From the IMG/VR virus record IMGVR_UViG_3300020183_000304, positions 1 to 31,616 of that record: a stretch of DNA of 31,616 bases, one strand, 5' to 3'. This document shows, piece after piece, positions 26,901 to 31,616 of the stretch. The position numbers and the translations under genes were made by a program. The notes beneath the pieces are model-generated. The model was not told the DNA's origin. It ran no database searches and saw only the letters and a list, made by a program, of their open reading frames with translations. The DNA is from a virus. The first letter of the stretch is position 1. Each line of letters begins with the position of its first letter.

Positions 26901-27651
26901 CTTTCTGCTCCAGTTCGCTTTCTAATCGTTGGTTGTTTTCTTCCAGTCTGGTGACGAACTCCGCACGCTCTCCGGGATTGGCAACGAATGTGGCCCGATC
27001 GCCTTCTTCGACTGCAAACGTCTTTTGCACTGCCTCTAGCTCGGCTTTGTTCTGGAAATATTCAGCCACCGTGGGATCAGGGGCTGTCGACACGTCCGGC
27101 GGCAACGTGGCTTGAGGGTCTGTGGTTGGATTCACCCCCGACGATGTCAACCCTCGGACAGGCGAACTCACTATAGGTCCTGATGGCTCACCAAGACCGG
27201 GAATCGAAGTGTTCAAGGTACCAATCACCTGGCCGTCAGTGCCCTGCTGTTGAGGGACTGACACGCCCACTGTGCCCGGTGCTGTGGTGGGAGGAGGTGC
27301 GGACAGCTCTTCTCTCAGTGCTTCTCGGCTCAAAGGTGCGTTGGTATAAAGCTCCTGCTGTTCCTGATCGTAACGGACGGCGTAAGCCGACTTGTTGTCG
27401 CCGGCAGCGGCATCGGCATTGGTGCGTATGTTTGACAGTTCCTGGCGGAATTCCGGACTGACGTTGGTGGTTTCGCCCAAGGCGGCATCGCCCGCGGCCA
27501 GCTTGGTCACTGCTTGTTCTTTGGCCCTGGCAGCCGCGTACTGTTCGTAGGATCCGTCAGCGGGCGTGGAAGCCTGGCCGTTCTGGGTCAGGGCATCGTA
27601 TTCTGCCTGGCTGACTTCGCGTAATTCACCGTTGATCTGTATCTGTGGCAT
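23980..27651 (-). CDS. Large acidic-repeat virion structural protein with conserved C-terminal domain
   Basis: 1223 aa and first gene of the minus-strand operon. Residues 1-340 are Ala/Glu/Gln/Pro-rich and predicted flexible. Residues about 350-470 are short beta-repeats (GDGTFRFDAAGKETSY, TTTTDGVTVTNFHQGPL). Residues 490-560 are an Ala/Glu helix. Then come repeats: two EISSFEDPEVPA units, two 51-aa-spaced acidic units (EEYLEEEQEQFDEAYDQFLD type, about 745-835) and four DTGGVPTxTLAD units (about 850-930). Residues 971-1223 are a conserved domain (LRLAPAADYLYRA, THSNYRGYFYQGSQVEDIQI, VIHFFRSATKMFYGQDP, PCVITQFNYVLPTDVDYIRA) that I recognise from marine T4-like structural proteins without an assigned role. 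It could be a tube- or baseplate-initiating protein of the gp48/gp54 kind, but I see no clear match. The ATG at 27651 is preceded by a weak AGGA and by GGTAAATA, a late-promoter-like box. Confidence 0.8.
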   Translation of the reverse strand: MPQIQINGELREVSQAEYDALTQNGQASTPADGSYEQYAAARAKEQAVTKLAAGDAALGETTNVSPEFRQELSNIRTNADAAAGDNKSAYAVRYDQEQQELYTNAPLSREALREELSAPPPTTAPGTVGVSVPQQQGTDGQVIGTLNTSIPGLGEPSGPIVSSPVRGLTSSGVNPTTDPQATLPPDVSTAPDPTVAEYFQNKAELEAVQKTFAVEEGDRATFVANPGERAEFVTRLEENNQRLESELEQKGLLSAVQQAEQQDRIEQVNARPPVGSLAELYPDDDVAPLSVSQIDVGPSAVSPAVNPEVPAQPTSNFQMPPPPPDAAFRAEQAQQENRWQQAAATNPEGINPANGSVTIDLGDGRRETINRDGSYEISGGDGTFRFDAAGKETSYTSPSINGVSVTTTTDGVTVTNFHQGPLTTRTISKDGELISTDTSYTIGDTTLRQTEVAGGEVVNSATTILSSDPETGETVTATGVQVGEGEIEVSTRTSIETKQAYAEAYAEANAENIKLREDLIAAKEKTLAGEPLTESETQALGQQAEITAQADAELAQAELALADEDPTLIPPGEDPQVDTYSEADDPFGLGQFPSLDNTEFEPGSVSPAEDPEVADAVSDTVPAADIEETPPEISSFEDPEVPADAEEIPVSDIEDTPPEISSFEDPEVPAEPEPVSIADTDTGDVLIVEDPQAPEETEIFSTDLVEVEPTPLSAEEVAEYQAQEADAIITSGADFQEDAEFVDTYEEYLEEEQEQFDEAYDQFLDEEDTFNDDAAEYLEEFEDEQAEAYDEFVDEYEEYLEEEQEQFDEDYDQFLDEEDTFNDEVEEYLDEDEEFTTDVFGEDEDDLFVTDTGGVPTETLADFAGEGTDTGGVPTQTLADLTVTDTGGVPTESLADIDGDTGFVPVSDRLSEPGEVSDTGGVPTQTLADLQTDPGLLPDQVAAQEAAQKAAITEAAKQRAQAQAALAAQRKQANDGDWRVKLRLAPAADYLYRAAQPGILQPLAVTDGVVFPYTPQITTAYKAAYNSYDLTHSNYRGYFYQGSQVEDIQINATFTAQDSAEANYLLAVIHFFRSATKMFYGQDPQRGAPPPLVFLQGFGEYQFNLNPCVITQFNYVLPTDVDYIRAGSPNINGTNLLQKRDRQNLPTNPFSAAWTRLKNAGAKKGAMAAPPAPPTLGTNRPTYVPTKIDIGVILHPIQSREQVSKQFSVKQYANGDLLKGGFW
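23990..23997 (-). promoter_or_regulatory. Strong Shine-Dalgarno site of the 99-aa gene
   Basis: AAAGGAGG on the minus strand, 9 bases before the ATG and inside the last codons of the 1223-aa gene. It is the best ribosome binding site in the window and suggests high output of the small LysM-like protein. Confidence 0.75.
24865..25106 (-). repeat. Four DTGGVPTxTLAD repeats in the 1223-aa protein
   Basis: Four units of the form DTGGVPT-[E/Q]-[T/S]-LAD occur within about 80 residues, three nearly adjacent and one after a 30-residue gap. Codons differ between copies, so the repeat is maintained at the protein level. Function unknown. Confidence 0.85.
25181..25416 (-). repeat. Two 83-base direct repeats encoding Asp/Glu-rich units
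   Basis: Copies at 25181-25263 and 25334-25416 are offset by 153 bases (51 codons). They encode very similar acidic units of the type EEYLEEEQEQFDE-YDQFLDEEDTFND. With the residues between them they make a strongly negative stretch of about 90 residues, possibly metal- or surface-binding or simply a spacer. Confidence 0.85.
25643..25782 (-). repeat. Two 59-base direct repeats encoding ETPPEISSFEDPEVPA units
   Basis: Copies at 25643-25701 and 25724-25782 are offset by 81 bases (27 codons) and encode the near-identical units I/ED-TPPEISSFEDPEVPA. A degenerate third copy lies just to the right. Confidence 0.8.
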
Positions 27652-27675
27652 GGGGTATTGGTAGTCCTATCTCTG

Positions 27676-27683
27676 TATTTACC
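27676..27683 (-). promoter_or_regulatory. Late-promoter-like box GGTAAATA upstream of the 1223-aa gene
   Basis: On the minus strand GGTAAATA followed by C agrees with the T4 late consensus TATAAATA at six of eight bases. It lies about 24 bases before the ATG at 27651, a suitable distance for a start site and short leader. It shares TAAATAC with boxes before gp25 and gp6. Confidence 0.5.
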
Positions 27684-27709
27684 GGCGACAAAAACGGCTA
27701 TTTTTATGG

Positions 27710-27736
27710 TGTCAAAGGTTTGACAACTGTGTCAAA
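27710..27736. promoter_or_regulatory. Triple alternating TGTCAAA half-sites overlapping the -35 box (candidate operator)
   Basis: TGTCAAA (27710-27716), its exact complement TTTGACA (27719-27725) and TGTCAAA again (27730-27736) are separated by 2 and 4 bases. They form two overlapping perfect palindromes. The middle half-site contains the -35 hexamer, so a dimeric protein bound here would block polymerase. The binding protein is not in this window. Confidence 0.6.
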
Positions 27737-27747
27737 TCCTGTACAAT
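27720..27747 (+). promoter_or_regulatory. Sigma-70-type promoter for gp55 operon
   Basis: TTGACA at 27720-27725 is a perfect -35 box. TACAAT at 27742-27747 is a near-perfect -10 box. The spacer is 16 bases. Transcription would begin near 27754 and leave a leader of under 20 bases before the TTG start codon at 27772. Host polymerase could use this without phage factors, fitting early or middle expression of gp55. Confidence 0.75.
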
Positions 27748-27760
27748 AAGTAATCCACAA

Positions 27761-27764
27761 GGAG
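27761..27764 (+). promoter_or_regulatory. Ribosome binding site deciding the TTG start of gp55
   Basis: GGAG lies 7 bases upstream of the TTG at 27772. With no in-frame ATG nearby, this site is the main support for the TTG start. Confidence 0.7.
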
Positions 27765-27771
27765 AAATAGA

Positions 27772-28662
27772 TTGTCTGAAACACCAACAAGAACTCCACC
27801 CAAAGTCAATTATCTCAACAACAGAGATCTACTGAAAGAGATACACCTAAGTAAAAATACCTACTGTGCGTTCCGCGATCCTGTGCTGGACCATCAGTAT
27901 GATATCATACTATCTAGCGTGAGCAAGATCAATCAGCGTACCATAGCAGAAGCACGCCGTAATCGTGCGGACAGGCTCAGACGCGAAACCGGCCAAGAAG
28001 TCAACGAAAAAAAGATCGCCAACACAGATCTGGTGTTCCGCGTGATGACCTGGGAACACATACCCATGGCACCCAAGAAACAGCCCAAGAACCAGGTCAA
28101 GAAGAAAAAACTAGATGATATCCTGGGCTTCGACGAACTGCCGCCAGAAGATCCCTTGGCCGATCTAGTGGAGGAACCTGCCCTGGACCCTACACATGTG
28201 CGTGTGAATTTCCCTCCGTTTTTCCATTATCGGATCACCGATCACAAAGTGCCTTATCTCGTGGGCAAAAGTCACTGGCAAGGCGATGTAGACGCCGGTT
28301 CGTACTCGCGAGAGCACGGAAACATGACCCGCAAACTGGCCCAGATGTTCATGAAACTGTGTGAACGTTACGCCACACGAAGCAACTGGCGTGGCTATAC
28401 CTACAACGAAGAGATGCGAGGACAGGCCCTGTTACAACTCAGCCAGATCGGCCTGCAGTTCGACGAAAGCAAAAGCCAGAATCCCTTTGCCTACTACACC
28501 GCGGCCATCACCAACTCATTCACCCGGGTGCTCAACATCGAGAAAAAGATGCAAAACATCCGCGACGACATCCTGGAGATGAACGGACTCAATCCCAGTT
28601 GGACTCGACAGTTTTCTAATTCTGACAAAGCACCGGTCGCATCTGCCACTGAAGAGCAGTAA
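27772..28662 (+). CDS. 55: Late-transcription sigma factor gp55-like
   Basis: Homologue of T4 gp55, the sigma-70-family factor that directs host RNA polymerase to late promoters. Residues about 185-275 carry a sigma region 2-like pattern: LCERYATRSNWRGYTYNEEM, then SKSQNPFAYYTAAITNSFTR and IEKKMQNIRDDIL. T4 gp55 is 185 aa; this protein is 296 aa with an N-terminal addition of about 170 residues (basic PKKQPKNQVKKKKL near 100, then an acidic-Pro stretch). The C-terminus (SDKAPVASATEEQ) lacks an obvious hydrophobic/acidic tail of the kind T4 gp55 uses to bind the gp45 clamp. Start: TTG at 27772, with GGAG 7 bases upstream; the next in-frame Met is about 90 codons in, so TTG is the only good start. 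It leads the 55-47-46 operon behind a sigma-70 promoter and operator-like repeats. Confidence 0.88.
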   Translation: MSETPTRTPPKVNYLNNRDLLKEIHLSKNTYCAFRDPVLDHQYDIILSSVSKINQRTIAEARRNRADRLRRETGQEVNEKKIANTDLVFRVMTWEHIPMAPKKQPKNQVKKKKLDDILGFDELPPEDPLADLVEEPALDPTHVRVNFPPFFHYRITDHKVPYLVGKSHWQGDVDAGSYSREHGNMTRKLAQMFMKLCERYATRSNWRGYTYNEEMRGQALLQLSQIGLQFDESKSQNPFAYYTAAITNSFTRVLNIEKKMQNIRDDILEMNGLNPSWTRQFSNSDKAPVASATEEQ

Positions 28663-28671
28663 ACTAGATCA

Positions 28672-29688
28672 ATGGCTAATCTATTCAAGAAGGCCGTCGT
28701 TTTCACTGACATCCACTTTGGACTGAAATCGAACAGCCTGTTACACAACCAAGACTGCGAGAAGTTTGTGGATTGGATCATCAAGACCGGACGACAGAAC
28801 GGCTGCGAGACCGGCATGTTCCTGGGCGATTGGCACCATCATCGTGCGTCGATCAACCTGCAGACCCTGAATTTTAGTCTGCAGGCCCTGGAAAAACTGT
28901 CGGCTGCGTTCACCCAGTTCTTTTTCATCCCGGGCAATCACGATCTTTATTATCGAGATCGACGAGACATACACGGTGCGGCCTGGGCACGGCATCTGCC
29001 CAACATCCATATCTGCAACGACTGGTTACAAGAAGGTGATGTGATCATAGCACCTTGGCTGGTCGGAGACGATCACAAGCGTATACAAAAGATGTCGAGC
29101 AAGTACATGTTTGGGCATTTTGAACTGCCGCATTTCAAGATGAACGCCATGGTAGAGATGCCCGATCATGGCGAGATCGCGGTGGATCATTTTGGCGGAT
29201 TCGATCGCGTGTTCTCTGGGCATTTCCATCTGCGGCAAGAAAAGAAAAACATAACCTACATCGGCAACGCTTTCCCGCACAACTTCGCCGATGCCGGTGA
29301 TACCAATCGCGGATGCATGATCCTGGAGTGGGGCCAAGATCCCAAATACCTGGCCTGGCCGGATCAGCCGTTGTACAACGTATGGGATCTCAGTTATGTC
29401 ATGGATCATGCTGACGAGATCCTACGACCCAACCAGCATGTGCGTGTGCAGTTGGACATCGAGATATCCTACGAAGAAGCCAACTACATCAAAGAGACCT
29501 ACATAACCAAATACGGACTGAGAGAGATGGCACTGATGCCGAACAAACGGTCGGCCTTGGAAGAAGACATGGCACCCGGTGATGTGCGATTCGAATCGGT
29601 AGACCAGATCGTTGTGGACCAGATCACCAAGATCGAATCTGAATTCTACGATCCCAAACTGTTGTTACAGATATATCAGACCTTATGA
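28672..29688 (+). CDS. 47: Recombination endonuclease subunit gp47 (SbcD/Mre11-like)
   Basis: Nuclease subunit of the gp46/gp47 complex, which resects double-strand ends for recombination-dependent replication and host DNA breakdown. At 338 aa it matches T4 gp47 (339 aa). The metallophosphatase motifs are all visible: FTDIHFG (Asp13, His15), FLGDWHHHR (Asp53 with the His cluster 55-57), PGNHDLYYRD (Asn89, His90, Asp91), FGHFELPHF (His149) and FSGHFHLRQ (His184, His186). These residues bind two metal ions, usually Mn, in the Mre11 family. The C-terminal part, about 250-338, would be the capping and Rad50-binding region. The gene starts 9 bases after gp55; no strong ribosome binding site is visible there, so coupling to gp55 translation is likely. 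Its TGA overlaps the ATG of the SGNH-like gene (ATGA). Confidence 0.95.
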   Translation: MANLFKKAVVFTDIHFGLKSNSLLHNQDCEKFVDWIIKTGRQNGCETGMFLGDWHHHRASINLQTLNFSLQALEKLSAAFTQFFFIPGNHDLYYRDRRDIHGAAWARHLPNIHICNDWLQEGDVIIAPWLVGDDHKRIQKMSSKYMFGHFELPHFKMNAMVEMPDHGEIAVDHFGGFDRVFSGHFHLRQEKKNITYIGNAFPHNFADAGDTNRGCMILEWGQDPKYLAWPDQPLYNVWDLSYVMDHADEILRPNQHVRVQLDIEISYEEANYIKETYITKYGLREMALMPNKRSALEEDMAPGDVRFESVDQIVVDQITKIESEFYDPKLLLQIYQTL

Positions 29689-30434
29689 ATTTGTACTTCA
29701 ATGGATGTAGTTTTACTTACGGGGATGAATTGCAAGATCCAAAAAATTCTGCATGGCCTTCTTTAGTAGCAAAAACGTTGGGCTGCAACTCTTTCAATGA
29801 CGCGGCCCCAGGCGGATCCAACGAGCGGATCGTTTACAAAACTCTTTTTGCTTCAAACGATTTTGATTATTTCATAATTGCCTGGACTGACTACACTAGA
29901 TTTACGGAATACAATCCAGTTGATAATTTTGAAATAAACTTCAACGCTGCTCTAACTTTAGATGCATCTCTGCATTACAGCGACGATTTAAAAAACAATT
30001 ATAAAAAATACAAAAATTATGGAGATCTGTATTACAAATATTGGTTCAATGAGCTTTATCAATTTAAAAAATGGCTGCAACAAATCATATTACTGCAATC
30101 ATTTTTTGATGTTCACAAAAAAAAATATCTGATGTTGAACACAATGGAAAACAATCTGCATCGATGGCTACAGCCTCACAATTTATTCATTGAAAAAACC
30201 AGGCATCTGATATCTTTTTTTGATTATGCAGACGACCAACAATTATTAAACGAGCATGAACAGATACAAGCATTGACTTCTTTGATCGATAAATCAAAAT
30301 TTGTTGGATGGAATGAATGGTATATCTTATCGCTCAAAAATGATTATCCTTACGGACCCGGTGGACATATATTAGAAGACGGGCATCATGCTGTTGCAAA
30401 AAAAGTTCTAGATTACTACAATAAAACACAATGA
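29685..30434 (+). CDS. SGNH/GDSL-hydrolase-like protein inserted between genes 47 and 46
   Basis: 249 aa. The N-terminus FNGCSFTYGDEL matches SGNH block I (G-x-S-x-T-x-G type; nucleophile candidate Ser9). A Gly-rich segment, PGGSNERIVYKTL, could supply block II. Near the C-terminus, LEDGHHAVAKKVLDYY fits block V (DxxH; Asp232, His235). The family hydrolyses esters or acts on acyl groups of sugars and lipids; small SGNH-like proteins of this look occur in marine phages with no known role. The gene is much richer in A+T than its neighbours: the 60 bases at 30001-30060 contain only 14 G or C. It is also rich in AAA/AAT codons and aromatic residues. Both ends overlap the flanking genes by ATGA, so it sits seamlessly inside the recombination operon. 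Likely a later acquisition; the substrate is unknown. Confidence 0.85.
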   Translation: MNLYFNGCSFTYGDELQDPKNSAWPSLVAKTLGCNSFNDAAPGGSNERIVYKTLFASNDFDYFIIAWTDYTRFTEYNPVDNFEINFNAALTLDASLHYSDDLKNNYKKYKNYGDLYYKYWFNELYQFKKWLQQIILLQSFFDVHKKKYLMLNTMENNLHRWLQPHNLFIEKTRHLISFFDYADDQQLLNEHEQIQALTSLIDKSKFVGWNEWYILSLKNDYPYGPGGHILEDGHHAVAKKVLDYYNKTQ

Positions 30435-31616
30435 TCCAAATACGAGATCTCACAGTCAAAAACTTCATGTCGGTGGGTAACGCCACGCAGGCCATCAACT
30501 TTGATCGACAGGATCTTACTCTGGTCTTGGGCGAAAATTTAGACCTGGGCGGAGATGGCAGTCGTAACGGCACGGGCAAGACCACCATCATCAATGCCCT
30601 AAGCTATGCTCTTTACGGCCAGGCCCTGACCAACATCCGTCGCGACAATCTCGTGAACAAGACCAACGGCAAGAACATGCTGGTCAGCCTAGATTTTTCG
30701 ATCAACGGTCGAGACTATCGCATCGAGCGTGGTCGCAAACCCAACATACTGAAATTCTATGTCAACAACGAAGAACAGAGTGCCGAAGACGACAGCCAGG
30801 GCGATAGCCGAGAAACACAAGAAGCCATAGAATCCGCCCTGGGTATGACGCACGACATGTTCCGGCATGTGCTGGCCCTGAACACCTATACCGAGCCATT
30901 CCTCAGCCTCAAGGCCAACGATCAGCGGGCGATCATCGAGCAACTACTGGGCATCACCCTGCTGTCAGAGCGTGCAGAACGCATCAAAGAACTGAACCGT
31001 GTGACCAAGGATGCTATCAGCCAAGAGGAGATGCGTATCCGTGCTGTGCAGGAAGCCAACCGAAGGATCGAAGAACAGATCGAGAGCCTGAAAAAACGAC
31101 AGACCTTGTGGCTGGCAAAACAGCGAGAAGACTGCGACAAACTGACCGCGGCCATCGTGGAACTAGAACACATCGACATCGACGCCGAAGTACAGTCGCA
31201 TCGCGACCTTGACGCTTACTATGCCAAGAAAAAAGCCATAGACGAGCACCAGCGTTACATACGCCAGATTGACGCAGAGCAGACCAAACTGACACGGCAA
31301 CAGGACAAACTACGGCAAGAGATCGCGGATCTAGACAATCATAAGTGCTATGCCTGCGGGCAGGGCATCCACGATGACAAACAGTCCGAAATACGAGAAG
31401 ACAAACAGAAACAGTTACAAGAATCCGCCTTGCAGTATCTGGCCAATGACACACAGCGATCCGAACACGAAAACGAACTGGAAGATCTTGGCGAACTGGG
31501 TGTGGCACCTCGGGTGTTCTACGATACCCTGGAACTGGCACTGGATCACAAAAATAGCCTGGACGTGCTGAGAAAGGATCTCACGGCCAGGCGGTCAGAA
31601 TCGGACCCTTATGGTA
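30431..31616 (+). CDS. 46: Recombination endonuclease subunit gp46 (SbcC/Rad50-like), C-terminus beyond the right edge
   Basis: ATPase subunit of the gp46/gp47 end-processing complex. The first 395 residues are visible, of about 560 in T4. The start MIQIRDLTVKNFMSVGNATQ is typical of gp46. The Walker A motif is at 43-52 (GSRNGTGKTT) and a Q-loop-like segment around LALNTYTEPFLSLKANDQR. Residues from about 185 are a long charged coiled coil (EEMRIRAVQEANRRIEEQIE). Cys306 and Cys309 in HKCYACGQG form the zinc hook that joins two coiled coils; a second coil follows. The Walker B and signature motifs lie beyond the window. The ATG overlaps the stop of the SGNH-like gene (ATGA) with no obvious Shine-Dalgarno sequence, so translation probably depends on coupling. 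Confidence 0.95.
   Translation, partial: MIQIRDLTVKNFMSVGNATQAINFDRQDLTLVLGENLDLGGDGSRNGTGKTTIINALSYALYGQALTNIRRDNLVNKTNGKNMLVSLDFSINGRDYRIERGRKPNILKFYVNNEEQSAEDDSQGDSRETQEAIESALGMTHDMFRHVLALNTYTEPFLSLKANDQRAIIEQLLGITLLSERAERIKELNRVTKDAISQEEMRIRAVQEANRRIEEQIESLKKRQTLWLAKQREDCDKLTAAIVELEHIDIDAEVQSHRDLDAYYAKKKAIDEHQRYIRQIDAEQTKLTRQQDKLRQEIADLDNHKCYACGQGIHDDKQSEIREDKQKQLQESALQYLANDTQRSEHENELEDLGELGVAPRVFYDTLELALDHKNSLDVLRKDLTARRSESDPYG

Larger units (their letters stand above)
27652..27771. promoter_or_regulatory. Divergent control region between late baseplate operon and 55-47-46 operon
   Basis: This 120-base region is the only real intergenic space in the window longer than about 50 bases. 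It separates the minus-strand structural operon from the plus-strand recombination operon. It holds a plus-strand sigma-70 promoter, an operator-like set of half-sites, the gp55 ribosome binding site, and a minus-strand TAAATAC box. It is the likely switch point between early/middle and late transcription. I see no convincing terminator in it. Confidence 0.75.

Noticed and set aside
27698-27735. Minus-strand sigma-70 promoter from TTGACA at 27730-27735
   Set aside because: No good -10 hexamer at 16-18 bases; the TTGACA copies are better explained by the palindromic half-sites.
31017-31541. Minus-strand open frame of 174 codons
   Set aside because: Opposite gp46, which shows Walker A and zinc-hook motifs in its own frame.

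Overview
The window looks like part of the genome of a T4-superfamily myovirus, probably an aquatic or marine-type phage. On the minus strand are homologues of the T4 baseplate proteins gp5, gp25 and gp6, set among very large structural proteins whose sequences resemble those of uncultured marine T4-like phages. On the plus strand is the classic T4 order of gene 55 (late sigma), gene 47 and gene 46. Base composition is near 50% G+C by eye, so it is not a typical AT-rich pelagiphage. I saw no tRNA, CRISPR array, insertion sequence or integrase. TAA, TAG and TGA are all used as stops, so there is no sign of a changed genetic code.

Layout. Bases 1-27651 form one minus-strand tail/baseplate operon, read right to left: a 1223-aa acidic-repeat structural protein; a 99-aa LysM/gp53-like protein; an 1127-aa structural protein with an N-terminal coiled coil; a gp5-like hub/spike; gp25; a gp6 of about twice the T4 length that ends in 26 glycines; and a giant protein in the gp7 position. 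The giant is open for at least 4585 codons and runs off the left edge without a stop. Most genes overlap by one base (TAATG or TGATG) or lie within a few bases of each other. Bases 27652-27771 are a compact divergent control region. Bases 27772-31616 are a plus-strand operon: late sigma gp55 (TTG start), Mre11-like gp47, an AT-rich SGNH-hydrolase-like gene inserted between 47 and 46, and Rad50-like gp46, cut by the right edge.

How the genes work together. The plus-strand operon has a good sigma-70 promoter (TTGACA-16-TACAAT) whose -35 box sits inside three alternating TGTCAAA half-sites, a likely operator. It would be read early or in the middle period by host polymerase and would supply gp55, which redirects polymerase to late promoters. 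The minus-strand genes carry TAAATAC motifs, similar to the T4 late consensus TATAAATA, upstream of the 1223-aa gene, gp25 and gp6. This fits gp55-dependent late expression of the baseplate. gp46/47 would process DNA ends for recombination-dependent replication.

The most unusual content is the giant protein: about seven FG-GAP/integrin-like propeller blades interrupted by tail-fibre-type beta repeats, a His-rich HTHHH motif, and a region with GSGY repeats and a possible carbohydrate-binding segment. It may combine baseplate-wedge and host-recognition roles usually split among several proteins.
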